Shown: positions 1 through 12,469 of the stretch, in pieces
Numbering within the stretch: the first letter of the stretch is position 1
Layout: each line of letters starts with the position of its first letter
Assembly (NCBI GenBank): GCA_012295275.1
Contig: CM022666.1
Span: 4,808,887-4,872,886 of the forward strand
Origin: Chrysomallon squamiferum
Taxonomy: Eukaryota; Mollusca; Gastropoda; Neomphalida; Peltospiridae
Direction: 5' to 3'
DNA: 64,000 nucleotides
Notes under the pieces: model-generated
What the model was told of the DNA's origin: nothing
Database searches by the model: none
The model's input: only the letters and a program-made list of their open reading frames with translations
Made by a program: the position numbers and the translations under genes

Positions 1-73
1 ACTAATAGAAGTAATATGTTTTCTTATATTTGTTTAAATTTTAATGATCTGTTTTTACAATTTACTTTCACAG

Positions 74-194
74 GACGGAGAGACCAGACATTGTAGAAAA
101 CCAACTTGACGCTTTACTCACTGCAGCCAGGCGCATCGTCATGGATACAGCTCAAATTGTTGTTGTATTTTTGTCCATTGTGGTGCTCAAGTGA
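74..194 (+). pseudogene. MP family, truncated second-TM exon
   Basis: This is the same exon as at 28763-28918, on the opposite strand. It follows a good acceptor (tttcacag) and reads RTERPDIVENQLDALLTAAR, then a hydrophobic stretch ending IVVLK. A TGA follows at once, where intact copies continue with ELFGS. Homology stops near 194, so the last 12 codons and the splice donor are missing. No MP ectodomain exon precedes it inside the window, so any partner exon lies to the left. It is probably a dead fragment left by the rearrangement that also inverted the MP exons at 4.8-6.5 kb. Confidence 0.7.
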
Positions 195-833
195 ACACAA
201 TTAGCAAACCCTCATCAATGTTTTAAACAGAGACACCTTTAAAAATATCATGTCTTATGTTTTTATGTGTACACAGATTTCATTCCATAATCTATAAGAC
301 AAATCAGGTATTTAGTTGTGCCATAACAGAACTTTCCATTTATGTATAATAAAATATATAATTTATTCTTTAAAAAAATTAAATAAAAATAAATGTGGAT
401 CATAAATAAAAGTAAAGGCTGTAATTCACAATCACTGGGGTTCTTACCTATCTCCGAGTCAAATTAAGGGGAGGTAAACCAGGCTGCCAAACACCGTGAA
501 CATAAAAGCGGAGTGAAGAGAAATTAGTTATGATCATTATATTTACTTTATCGTTATCTTTATTACTTAAACTATTGATTTATTCTTAATACACTGTTAT
601 TCAAAACACACCTATAGGCAACAAGTCTAAAAGAAATTTATTACAATTACAAAAACATTTCAAACCATATTCCAGTAGCATAATTAATTGTTAATACTAA
701 TAATATTAACAGTAATAATAATAATAATGATAATAATAATAATAATAATGCTGCCTTTAAACACTATAAACGTGGATATAAAGTAAAAACAATTAATTAT
801 TAAGAGTTATAATTCAGGCCTCTCGTAACAATT
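195..833. other. AT-rich non-coding interval 3' of TNF-A
   Basis: No exon-like sequence is seen. It holds a short (AAT)n run near 708-750. A candidate polyadenylation signal for TNF-A (AATAAA on the minus strand) lies at 637-642, about 190 nt past the stop codon. Confidence 0.5.
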
Positions 834-2766
834 TTACAGCATGTACAGCCCAAAGTAGGTGGTCTCAGGATCTCTCAAAATTCTGTTCACAACTGATGTT
901 CTCACCACTACAGTGTCATTGGCTTTCAGGTAGTAAACAGCTCCAATGTAGGACGGAAAAAAGCTTTCCTGGTTTCTTCGTACTTTGCATGTTGTTTGAG
1001 GATTTCTGTAGAGGAGATCATTATGTGGATATGTTTCAATTGAGTGACACAGCCTAGCGTATTCCAGTTCTCTCTTTTGGTTGGCATGGAATAAAACGTT
1101 GCTGTATATGAAGTAGTAAGCAGCGTGTTTGACTTGAATCCTGTCAGCGACAACAGCTGCAGCTCCTTTCACAAACGATCTTTTACCAGACGACGTCCAT
1201 TTAATGAGAGGCTTCGGTGTTTCTGAAAGGTTTGTAAGAATAAATGACTTTTAAATAATATTTTGATTTTAAATTCTCAACAGTTGTAGTTAATATTACT
1301 AATATATTTCTCTAACTACTTCAAAATTCTTTACAGTCACTACTTTACTGCTATCACTGATATTATCACTAGTAACACTGCTAGTACTGTTGTTATCACA
1401 GTTTCTATAATTATTTCCTTACCAATACTAATAACTAAGTGACTACTTCTACTACTACCAGACCAATTTTTAAGTAACTACTATTATTACTTCTATTTTA
1501 CTACTACCACATTTATTACCATATCACCTCTTTTAACTGAGTACTACTAGTCTACTACTGCTATAACTCTACTACTATTATTAGAAATCTACTACTATTT
1601 GTTTTCTTACTTTTGTCATATGTTGCAGTCACATCCATTTGTAGATGAGCCGACGTCTTCACATTGTTTTCATTATTCAGACGATCAGCGACCTCTTTGA
1701 TCTCCTTAAGTTTCTGTTCTGAAATATACATATATATAATGTGTGTATGTATGTATGTATGCATGTATGTGTCTGTATGTATGTATGTCTGTTCGTATAC
1801 ATATATAGATACGAACAGACACACATACCTTTATACATACATAGACTAGTACGCACGTAAATACAAATACATAGTTATAAAAACGTGTGTCAATATTTAA
1901 ATATATGAGGATATGTGTTTCTGCGTGTGCATGTGAATCTTTTTATGTGTGTGTGTTTTGTTCTATGTATATAATGTGTGTGTCTTTTTCTTTATGTGTG
2001 TGACTGTGTGTGTATGTTTATTATTGTACTTGTGTACATGTCTTTGTGAACTTCTCACTTTTTGTATGTCTCAGTCTTTATGTGTGTGTATACCTGTGTG
2101 TGTTCTGTGTTTATATGACTTTGTGTTTTTATGTATGTCCGAGTGTGTATACATGTCTGTGTTAACTTACCACTTTTCACAGCTTTTGTATGACTTTCAC
2201 TCAGTTTCTGAAATGAATGTTAATAACCACTTTGAAACTCGTCCATAATTAACAATTTTAAATTTATAAATATATTTCAGCACTATTATTTTCTCCTTTT
2301 TCTTAATTCAAATATTGTTAAACGTATATGTATCTTTTTCCTTTTCTTTGTTATTTCTTTAATTTCATTTATAATGAAGTTAACTTTTTAATATATTTTA
2401 TACAGCATTTGTCTGTTTCTTAATTTCATATTCACATTAGACTTTTTTACGTTTTTTCATTCAATGTATTTATGGAATGTTTTTGGAAGATAAAACAGAA
2501 TTTACCTGTTTCATAATTTCACTGATCACTTTTTCTCCATCCCTGTAACAGCAATACGTGGCATTGTTCCTGGTTCTGGTCGTAGATTTGTCATCACAAC
2601 AGTTTTCTCCTGGTTTGCACGAGATTTTCACACACAGTTCCTTGTCAAACAACAAGCTGGTTTCTCTTTTCAGGATTTCTACTGATGTTTCAGATACAAT
2701 GGAAATGATGAGTATCAAGTTTAGAACCATAAGAGAAATGACAAGGACAGGACGAATTGGTACCAT
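834..2766 (-). CDS. TNF-superfamily ligand, copy A (TNF-A)
   Basis: Predicted type II membrane cytokine of the TNF ligand family. Coding exons: 2766-2506, 2207-2171, 1718-1611 and 1222-834. They sum to 795 nt, giving 264 aa with phases kept. The ATG at 2766 is chosen because the signal-anchor (about residues 6-25) follows directly. An upstream acceptor at 2802-2803 puts 35 nt of 5'UTR in this exon. After the anchor comes a six-cysteine stalk (C-x4-C-x5-CC-x14-CC), a helical linker (EQKLKEIKEVADRL), then a TNF homology domain from about residue 119 (TSAHLQ, IKWTSSGKRSF, YYFIYSNVLF, SYIGAVYYL, ending TYFGLYML). Two domain cysteines (ARLCHS, TTCKV) sit where TNF ligands often form a disulfide. 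Oddity: ADRIQV where the other copies have ADGIQV. Family call is firm; receptor and function are unknown. Confidence 0.88.
1735..2160. repeat. ATGT/GT-rich simple repeats in TNF-A intron 2
   Basis: Imperfect tgta/tgtg repeats fill most of the intron between exons 2 and 3 of TNF-A. The short open frames across it are low-complexity Cys/Val products of the repeat. Confidence 0.8.
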
Positions 2767-2822
2767 TTTGTGTAACAACTTTTAATTCCTTCAGAAGTAG
2801 TCTGTAAAACATAAAAATGTTA

Positions 2823-3350
2823 TTAGTAATAAATAATAATAACACACACACACAGACACATATACACACACATACCATATACACACACACCTATATGTAA
2901 TATTATTTCAGCGAAAAAGAATAATATACACATGTACAAACATACAAATATAAAACTTTTAAAGAATGGTTAAATACATAAATAAAACGTTACCAAGACA
3001 AATTCACAAACAATATACACGAAATACATATAGCAAAAGTTTATCTTATGAAAATCTTGTCAACATGTTAGATAATGAAAGGGTTGATTTATCAATTTTC
3101 AATGGACGCTAAGGCGAGATTTAGTTTTTTCAAACTGGTTTAATATCACATAATACAATATAATACAAATGAAATTAGGGCGTGGAAAAATCCTAAACAG
3201 CATAGTGAAATTATAATTTTATATAAATATATATATAACGTATGAAATAAGTGAAATTATAATTTTATATAACGTATGAAATAAGTAAAATATTTACATA
3301 CTGACCTGTGAGGAAAACAAAAATGCAGCTGGCGTCATTGATTTTTATAC
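2823..3350 (-). promoter_or_regulatory. TNF-A 5' intron and candidate core promoter
   Basis: On the minus strand TATAAAAATCAATGA lies at about 3335-3349. The TATAAAAATCAA core recurs upstream of TNF-B, C and D and at 10755-10763. About 40 nt downstream, CACAG|GTCAGT near 3306 could be the donor of a very short non-coding first exon spliced to the acceptor at 2802-2803. About two copies of the 45-bp AT-rich unit (see 22740-23335) lie at 3205-3300. Promoter function is inferred from position and conservation only. Confidence 0.5.
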
Positions 3351-3399
3351 CAGCGGCAATTGAAACTAGAATATCAGATTATCTTTCTAAGAAATGGGT

Positions 3400-4740
3400 T
3401 TTTCCAGGTGTTTTGATTGACGTCTTCTTCTTTTTTTATATTTATTTATTTGCTGTGGGTTTCGTAGTTAATGTGTAGTCATTGAACATACTATGAAGAA
3501 AATGAGCAAAGTTATTATATGTATGTTTTTTGTGTTTTTTGTTTGGTGGAATTTTACAGCCAAGATTTGTCATCTTACACATAATCGGAATAAATTAATG
3601 TAGTCATCCTGGAACAATTCCTGGTAACGGTCGCTGTCCGCTGAACGCACTGTGTAACTAATTATGTAGATGTTTGCTCTTCTGTATTAATCCTTACGTG
3701 ATTGTTGTGACCGAATACAATCATTCTATCCATCTATAGCTTTACTGAATGTTCAGACTTCTCAAGTTCGCCAATTTTGACAAAATGTAACACTCTACAT
3801 TCTTATGACCATACATCAAAGAATACAGCTCACCATTCTTGTTGAAATGGGTATTAATAAAAAAAAGCACTTTGACAAGGATTCTTGAAATAGTAGTGGT
3901 AATTAAACATGAATTTTATGGGTTTTATGCATGTACGCTTTCACACACACAAATACATATTAACATGAAATAACTGAATATTTCAGGATTTACATGTAAA
4001 GACTGGTTTCACAAATTGACCAGAAATATATATAAATATGTGATTCGTGTATTATGTATGAATATTGTTAGGATTTGTAAATATTGTTGCATTTTCTTAT
4101 AGTTTTACTTTTTTAGATGAAGTTTGACGTGTTTCCTCACTGAATACAGAACACAATGGATTTTTGTTGCCACAGTTTTTTCTTATTAGATTATTCATGT
4201 GTTCACACTTTTGTTTAATAAATGTTACTTGTAAGGGGATTTCTTTGATGTTTGTCAAGTTTTGAATCCTGCTGTTGTTGTTGTTGTTGTTGTTGTTGTT
4301 GATATTATTATTATTAATAATTTATTTGTTTATTTATTGGTATTGTTGTTGTTGTTGCTATTTATTCAATTAATTAATGTATTTATTTTATTTATATGGA
4401 GATTATATTTATTTCATATTTATTATATACACAGATAATATTTTTTCAATTAATTTTGTTAAATAATGTTTACTGTACTCGGTTACAAATAAGATTCTTG
4501 GGACAGTTGCCAGTATTTCAAATAACAACATATTTAAATTATGATGTTGGCTTATTTTTGTCACGTTAACGTTTTCTGAGAATTAATAATCAGTACTCTC
4601 TTTCTCCGGGAACTGGACTTTCAGAAAAGTATTGTTATAAATAAATAAATATGTTGTTGTTGTTGTTATTGTAGTTACTGTTGTTGAAAATTCAATAAGG
4701 ATGTAATATTAAAGATTCAGCTTAGCAAATACCATGTGTA
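3400..4740. repeat. Duplicated non-coding block X, copy 1
   Basis: Closely matches 10800-12190 over long runs (for example the stretch around gatgaagtttgacgtgtttc), with partial copies at 12850-14050, 23600-24700 and 51530-52380. It holds (GTT)n and (ATT)n runs. No exon is seen. Confidence 0.7.
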
Positions 4741-4813
4741 TGATATTATAAAACTGACATCCTGTGATGTATAATATACAATGTATCTGAATATATAATT
4801 TTTTAATTTTCAG

Positions 4814-4839
4814 AACGGATTCATAGTCCTCCAAGCTGA

Positions 4840-4845
<6 letters not shown>
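4814..4845 (+). pseudogene. MP ectodomain exon fragment cut by (AAT)n
   Basis: After an acceptor (attttcag) comes AACGGATTCATAGTCCTCC, encoding NGFIVLQAE, the first codons of the MP ectodomain exon. Homology stops where a long (AAT)n/(ATT)n tract begins. The 75 bp before the acceptor also match the intron of intact copies. Confidence 0.7.

Positions 4846-4920
<75 letters not shown>
4841..4920. repeat. (AAT)n followed by (ATT)n
   Basis: An AAT run turns directly into an ATT run, so the roughly 80 bp are self-complementary and could form a hairpin. Confidence 0.9.
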
Positions 4921-4921
<1 letters not shown>

Positions 4922-5034
4922 GTTAAAGTTGTTGTTGTTGCTGTTGTTTGTATTAATTTATTCATTCATTATTTATTTATTTGGTTTCTGATCATTATAG
5001 TTACTTTAGTGTTATCATTATGAGTTAAATTAGT

Positions 5035-5228
5035 CACACACACACACACACACATACACACACACACACACACAGACACACATACACACACCCACACACA
5101 CACACACACACATACACCCACACACACACATATACACATTCACACACATACACATACATACATACACACACACACATACACACACATACACACATACACA
5201 CACACACATACACACACACATACACACA
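5035..5228. repeat. (CA)n microsatellite
   Basis: About 190 bp of CA repeats with scattered CATA and CACCCA variants. Confidence 0.95.
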
Positions 5229-5269
5229 TTATATTTGAACTAATCTTACACCATGAAATTAATTCATTT

Positions 5270-6080
5270 TTTTACTCTCTCTTTTCATCTTTTAACATAT
5301 CTGGTTTTGTCTGGCTAAGAATAATTTTTGAAACCAGCGAGGATCAGACAATGAAAGATACATGAAAAGAAATTAATTTAAAACCTAAAAACATTACATT
5401 CTGATATGTGTGTATAATTTGTATATTTTATAGACAGTGTGTTAAATATTGCTGTTATATAACCATGTACATATCATATACTTATATAGATACGCCTACA
5501 TACGTGCACATCCACACACACACACATGTATCATGATTAAGTTTTAATAGTTATGCTCTCGTCCTTCACTGTTTGATTGGCTGTCTAAAAAAAAAAACGA
5601 CAATAATAACAATGGTAGCTGACTGGAAAACTTTTAAAAATTCTCAGTAAATTATCTTTAAAAGTAATTCTATCCGAGCAGTGTTTATAAATAGTTATTT
5701 TCTTAGCGGCTCGGGTGATACAAAATACCCGGCCCACGTGTTCAAGATATTCACTGATTTCAGGCTGGGAAATGTGTACCTAACGTTTGATTGCACCGAT
5801 ATCTTATTTCACAATCTGCTTGAATTACGTGATCACTGTTATCTCTAGTCCATATAAGCACGTTGAACAACTGAAACATTTTAAAAAGAAATGATAAAAA
5901 ATAAAAATATTTTTTCTGTCAGAGAGTAATCATAGATAATGTGGATATTCTACATTAAATTCTTTATAATTTGTTTAGGTTTAGACTGTTGAATATCACA
6001 TGTACTTCACGTAGTGTAGTTTCTGTCATAGAAAAACAATTCGCATTAACTGAACAAAGCAATATTCTTAAATTAGATTA
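5270..6080. repeat. Duplicated non-coding block Y, inverted copy
   Basis: The reverse complement of sequence found at 16500-17260, 26430-27200, 55560-56450 and 57660-58320 (the gttatataac, tataagtatgtgatatg and catgtcactgactggtg motifs). No coding potential is seen. Confidence 0.6.
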
Positions 6081-6144
6081 ATGTGTGTGTGTGTGTGTGT
6101 TTGTGTGACTTGCTTGTATTGAATATATATTTTTTAAATTTCAG

Positions 6145-6461
6145 AACGGATTCATAGCCCTCCAAGCTGAAATAATCAACAGTCGACTTGTTTCTCATGC
6201 AGAACAAATGAACTCAGTGGAACTTCCTTTGTACCAGAGCTGGATGGCAGCGTATATAGAACGTCATGAACGTGCACTGCAACTACACCAGCAGCAGCTG
6301 ACAGCACTGCAGTTTGTACACAACGAGACGTACTGCACCTACTTGGTCAACCTCGGCATGGACATCAACTGCACTGTAGATGGAAGCAAACAGCAGCGGG
6401 AGTACGTCATCTCAGCGACTGGATGTCAGCTTAATCCAGTGTGGCCCAAGTTTTATAAAAG
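6145..6461 (+). CDS. MP family ectodomain exon, isolated plus-strand copy
   Basis: A 317-nt exon with acceptor tttcag before 6145 and donor AAAAG|GTGATT after 6461. It is open throughout and starts in phase 0: NGFIALQAEIINSRLVSHAE through to VWPKFYK plus two bases. It encodes the extracellular segment of the unrecognised MP membrane protein, with three cysteines and N-glycosylation sequons NET and NCT. No TM exon is found on this strand on either side within several kb, so this looks like an orphan exon although its frame is intact. Minus-strand homologues: 30061-30377 and 61116-61432. Confidence 0.7.
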
Positions 6462-6469
6462 GTGATTAC

Positions 6470-6471
<2 letters not shown>

Positions 6472-6561
<90 letters not shown>

Positions 6562-6801
6562 AAGGGAGAGAAAGAGAGAGAGAAGCAGAGAGAGACAGGG
6601 AGAGACAGAGACAGAGATAGAGAAAGAGAGAGAGACAGAGAGAGATAAAGGGAGAGAGACACAGAGAAAGAAACAGAGAGAGACTCAGAGAGAGACGGAG
6701 AGAGACAGAGAGACAGAGAGAGAGATATACAGAGAAAGAGAAAGAGAGAGACAGACAGACAGCGAGAGAGAGAGCGATACACACACACACACACACACAC
6801 A
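6472..6801. repeat. (GA)n to degenerate GAGACA tract, then (CA)n
   Basis: Starts about 10 bp past the splice donor of the MP exon. Pure GA runs to about 6559, then GA mixed with GACA and GAAA to 6775, then (CA)n to 6801. MP-I and MP-III carry an equivalent tract at the same intron position. Confidence 0.95.
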
Positions 6802-7105
6802 CAATATCAATCGTAATATTAATAATAACGAGAATTACAACAATAAAAAACAAGTAATAAATGCACGTAGTTTATTTTTGAACACTATATAACCTTTATT
6901 TTTCTTCATTTTTTTTCTTACAATCTCATAACAGTAGAACGCGTAATTGGAAAAAATCCAGTTTGTAGGGACTTAATTTTCTGTTTCGGTAAGGAAAAGG
7001 AAGTAGAAGGCAATATGTATTTTTGCAAGATATGTCATTACTTTCAACTAGTCTTATTTTAATTGTTTGAAACCATATTGAGTTGTTTGTGTAGTATATG
7101 TGGCG

Positions 7106-7205
<100 letters not shown>

Positions 7206-7326
7206 GCTCGCTCTCTGCTTTATTTCCTTTACTACAGTTGTTTTATATATCATTACTGTTGTTGTGTCTACATTATTATAGTTAATTTTACCATTTTACA
7301 CAATTATGATAATCAACATATCATCA

Positions 7327-7363
7327 TCATTATTATTATTTCTACTACTATTACTACTACTAC

Positions 7364-7410
<47 letters not shown>
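7327..7410. repeat. (ATT)n with ACT interruptions
   Basis: Trinucleotide repeat ending 20 bp from the splice donor of the exon at 7431-7553. Confidence 0.9.
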
Positions 7411-7493
7411 GTTAATGTTATAATAAATACCTGGATTAACTAAAACACAGATTATCGCTCCTAATCCAGCAGCCAAAGCGTTAGTACAGATGA

Positions 7494-8025
<532 letters not shown>

Positions 8026-9534
8026 ATGAGCTAATCTCTCTGTTTCCCTGTCTCTCTCTCTGTCTCTGTCTGTCTCTCTCTCGTTCTGTCTGTCTGTCTC
8101 TGTGTCTCTCTCTGTTTACTCAATCCAATCACCTGATATCACAAAGAAGCATTTCAGAATCGTAAATATTATTAATTTTATTATGACTATCATCATCATC
8201 ATCATCATCATTATTAATTTTATTATGACTATCATAATTATCATTAGCTTTATTACTACTATCATCTTCATCATTATTACTACTGCTATATTATTACTAT
8301 ATATTCATGATTACTAATATTATTCTTTCTACTACTCCTACTATTTATATTAGTGCTGCGGCTGCTACTACTACTCATTTTTTAAATTTTTCATCATCAT
8401 CATCATTATAATTATTATTGTTTGCTGTTGTCATTCTTATTAAATAAAGACTACAGCGATACCTTTGGTCACCTGTTCATAATTTTTATTACTTGGATAG
8501 TTACTTTTAATGTAGTACAAATGTCTTGTTCTGCATTTATCATTTTCTTCTTTTTTTGTCTTTTCTTTTTTTAATATCAATTAAAATTAATAAGATTATT
8601 TTTCAACTCACTTTTCACTTATGCACCAGTCAGTGACATGATTTGATTTTGATTTTATGAAGCATAATTTGTATACTTTATAGACAGTAAGTTAAATATT
8701 GCTGGTATATAACCGTGTTCACATACTTACATGCAGTGTTTATAAATAGCTGTTTGGAAAGTCCCGGAAAAATGTACAGGTAACGTGACGTCACTGTGAA
8801 AAGTTTATCTAACGTGTGACCTCATTTCTCTGTCTGCTTCATTCACGCTACTACTGTTCAGGTGTCGGCAACGCTTGGTCAGCCACCAGTTATTATATTA
8901 ACTTGACACGCCTCCAAAACACTGCATATCATTTAGATCACAGGTACTTGACGTAGTCTAGTTTGTGTCTGTGTGTCTGTGTGTGTGTGTGTGTATGTGT
9001 GTGTGTGCGCGCGCTAATAGTATGTGACTTATTTGTATTGTTTTTTTGTTTTTTTATTGTTGTTTTTTTAGCTTTTTTCCACCTGAACTCTGAATGACAA
9101 CAGCAATGTTAATAATAATAACAAGAACTACAACAGTGACAACCAGCAATAAATGCATGTAGTTTATTTATGAACATTATGCAACTTTTAAGTATTAATT
9201 TTGTATTCAGTTTTGATTCTAAGCATGTCATCCTCTCGATAATATTTTATTTTCTCATAGACAATCAAAATGTGATTTGAAGGACAACGCGTCATCGGAA
9301 ATAAAACAACAGTTTATGAGAAACTTAATTTTCTGTTTGTTTTCAATACAATATTATCATCTTCTAAAGTGCATCTGTCACTAACACATAATATAAAAAT
9401 CATTTCGTTAATGAAAAGGAAGTATAAGGCACTATATATTTCTGAAAGATATGTCATTATTTTCCACTAGTCTTATTTTAATTGTTTGAAAAAGTATTCT
9501 GTTGTTTGTGTAGTATCTGTTGTTAGCTTTTCTG
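8026..9534. other. CT/ATC-rich stretch and inverted block Y
   Basis: TCTC-rich at 8034-8113 and ATC/ATT-rich at 8165-8420, then an inverted copy of block Y (8620-9000) related to 26750-27200. No exon is seen. Confidence 0.5.
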
Positions 9535-9535
9535 T

Positions 9536-9570
<35 letters not shown>
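9535..9570. repeat. (GT)n microsatellite
   Basis: Lies in the same flank as the (CT)n at 7111 but is GT here. Confidence 0.9.
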
Positions 9571-9814
9571 GTTTTATTTATTATTTTACTTTATTTTTTG
9601 AAATAATGTTATTTATGCGTGTGTCTTTATCTTGGTATTAATAACATTTTAATCTTGTTTGAGACCGACTAAATCTATAGGAAAATACAGGGTGAGAATA
9701 CTTTTAGATGAATACCTTCTTTTTTAATTATTCACATTCACTACATTTGATACATAGATTATTTCGATATTTGTCATATTTGCGTACTTTATACGATAAG
9801 CGATATCGATACTA

Positions 9815-10472
9815 CAATAATATCTCACATTAAAGATGTATTTGGTTCCAAATTTCCAATAGTGAAGTGAGGTATCGTTAAGCAGGAGACTAATTTACAT
9901 AGAATTAAGGTTAAAAGAAGTGGTTATTTTCTCGCTGATGAAATTTGACATACAAATTGGTGAAATAAGGAAAAAATAAAACGGCACGGGACATAAATGA
10001 TTTAATAGATTATAGATATTAAGTAAACAGTAAATCATTTACAAATCAGTTTATTCAAATACATTAAGAAATAATTATATGCCGCTCATTGTGGGTTCAT
10101 TTTTGTGCGTTTGGTTTCATTTAAGATAATGTATTTTGTTTCTAAAGTTATTGTCTTCCGTTTCTTTTTATCATCAGCATTCGCCGCTATACTGTTTTTC
10201 GTTTTGACATATTGGAAGGGTAAATTACAAATGAGTTTAAGTCTAAATCGAAGCAGAAGAGAAAAGAGAATCACAATATCAGATGCACGTATGACGTGTC
10301 AACTGATCAACACAGCTGAGAGAAACTCGTGAATAAACGAAAAACGAACAAAACATGCAGTGTATACATTTGTATCATTTATTTCGAGCAATTAACTATC
10401 AAATTTCTATTGATATAATTTGTAAAGAAGAAAGATCGTTAAAGCGGGATATCATTAAGCGAGATGTTACTG
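9815..10472. mobile_element. Non-autonomous DNA transposon, possibly pogo/Tigger-like (MITE-2)
   Basis: The ends form imperfect inverted repeats: left CAATAATATCTCACATTAA, right (reverse complement) CAGTAACATCTCGCTTAAT, each next to TA. The 658-bp interior has no transposase. The CAGT..CATCTCGCTTAA style of terminus resembles Tigger-type MITEs; that is inference. Partial inverted copies lie at 37560-37880 and 53840-54440. Confidence 0.55.
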
Positions 10473-10629
10473 TATTTATACAATAATAATCGCTTTCCAA
10501 ACAATCTGGAACAGTTCATTCTAATGACTGAGGTAAAAACATGCATTTAGCCTTTCGACCAACTGGGAATTCTGCCAGATGGGACTAAGCCGTATTTTCT
10601 ATCGCTATCATTATACTTACCTGACAAGG

Positions 10630-10765
10630 CGAGATTTATATAAATATATATAACGTATGAAATAAGTGAAATTATAATTTTATATAACGTATGAAATAAG
10701 TAAAATATTTACATACTGACTTGTGAGAGAAAAAATAATCAGTGTGCGTCATTGATTTTTATACA
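10630..10765 (-). promoter_or_regulatory. Orphan TNF-type promoter relic
   Basis: Carries the 45-bp AT unit twice, then a donor-like site and, on the minus strand, TATAAAAATCAATGACGC with the TATA core at 10755-10763, matching the region upstream of TNF-A. No TNF exon follows within 9 kb on this strand. Confidence 0.45.
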
Positions 10766-10789
10766 GAGTCTTTGAACAGAAAGTTTCAT

Positions 10790-12370
10790 ATTCTTATGAT
10801 GACATCTGCTTTGTTTGAATTTCTTTTTTTGTTTCTTTCTGTTATATTTATTTATTTGCTGTGGGTTTCGTAGTTAATGTGTAGTCATTTAACATACTAT
10901 GAAGAAAATGAGCCAAGTTATCATATTTATATTTTTTGTGTTTTTTAATAGTAGTAGTAGTAGTTGTTGTTGTTATTATTATTACGATTGCTTTTGTCAT
11001 TATTGTTAAATAAAGGGTATTGCTGACTTCTATTCCTGTGTTAGGTAAGCGACACAAAATAACAACAGAATGAAATGATATAGTCTGAGTATCACGTGGT
11101 AGAATTTTACAGCCAGGATTTGTCATCTTACACATAATCGGAATAAATTAATGTAGTCATCCTGGAACAATTCCTGGTAACGGTCGCTGTACACTGAACA
11201 CACTGTGTAACTAGATATGTAGATGTTTGCTCTTCTGTATTAATCCTTACGTGATTGTTGTGACCGATTACAGTCATTCTATTCATCTATATTATTCTTT
11301 ATTGCTACATTGATTGTTCAGACTTCTCATGTTCGCCAATTTTGACAAAATGTAACGCTCTGAATTCTTATGACCATACATCAAAGAATGTACCTCACCA
11401 TTCTTGTTGAAATGGGTATTATTAAAAAAACACTTTGACAAGGATTCGTAAAATAGTACTGGTAATTAAACATGAGTTTTATGGGTTTTATGCATGTACG
11501 CTTTCACACACACAAATACATATTAACATGAAATAACTGAATATTTCAGGATTTACATGTAAAGACTGGTTTCACAAATTGACCAGAAATATATATAGAA
11601 ATATGTGATGCGTATATTATGTAAGAATATTGTTAGGATTTGTAAATAGTGTTGCATTTTCTTATAGTTTTATTTTTTTAGATGAAGTTTGACGTGTTTC
11701 CTCACTGAATACAGAACACAATGGATTTTTGTTGCCACAGTTTTTTCTTATTAGATTATTCATGTGTTCATACTTTTGTTTAATAAATATTACTTGTAAG
11801 GGGATTTCTTTGACGTTTGTCAAGTTTTGAATCCTGCTGTTGTTGTTGTTGATATTATTATTATTAATAATTTATTTGTTTATTTATTGGTATTGTTGTT
11901 GTTGTTGTTGCTATTTATTCAATTAATTAATGTATTTATTTTATTTATATGGAGATTATATTTATTTCATATTTATTATATACACAGATAATATTTTTTC
12001 AATTAATTTTGTTAAATAATGTTTACTGTACTCGGTAACACACACATTCTTTGGACAGTTGCCAGTATATCAAATAACAACGTATTTAAACCATGATGTT
12101 GGCTTATTTTTGTCACGTTAACGATTTCCGAGAATTAATAATCAATACTCTCTTTCTCCGGGAACTGGACTTTCCATCAAAGCTATGAATAGATGTGATT
12201 TCAGAAAAGTATTGTTATAAATAAATAAATTTGTTGTTGTTGTTGTTGTTGTAGTTTCTGTTGTCGAAAATTCAAATGAATATCGATACTTTTTTAATGA
12301 AATGCTCGGTTGATTCATTAACAAAGCAGTAACTAGGTCAGGAACGCCATTTGCAACACAAAGCACTATT
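10790..12370. repeat. Duplicated non-coding block X, copy 2
   Basis: Near-identical in long stretches to 3420-4680. It also contains the sub-block taagccataaacaacaaaa in diverged form near 10980-11170. No exon is seen. Confidence 0.7.
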
Positions 12371-12376
12371 CACAAA

Positions 12377-12395
12377 ATGTGTGTGTGTGTGTGTC

Positions 12396-12467
<72 letters not shown>
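12377..12467. repeat. (GT)n(GA)n compound microsatellite
   Basis: Follows cactattcacaaaatg. The paralogous site at 14058 carries only GT. Confidence 0.95.
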
Positions 12468-12469
<2 letters not shown>

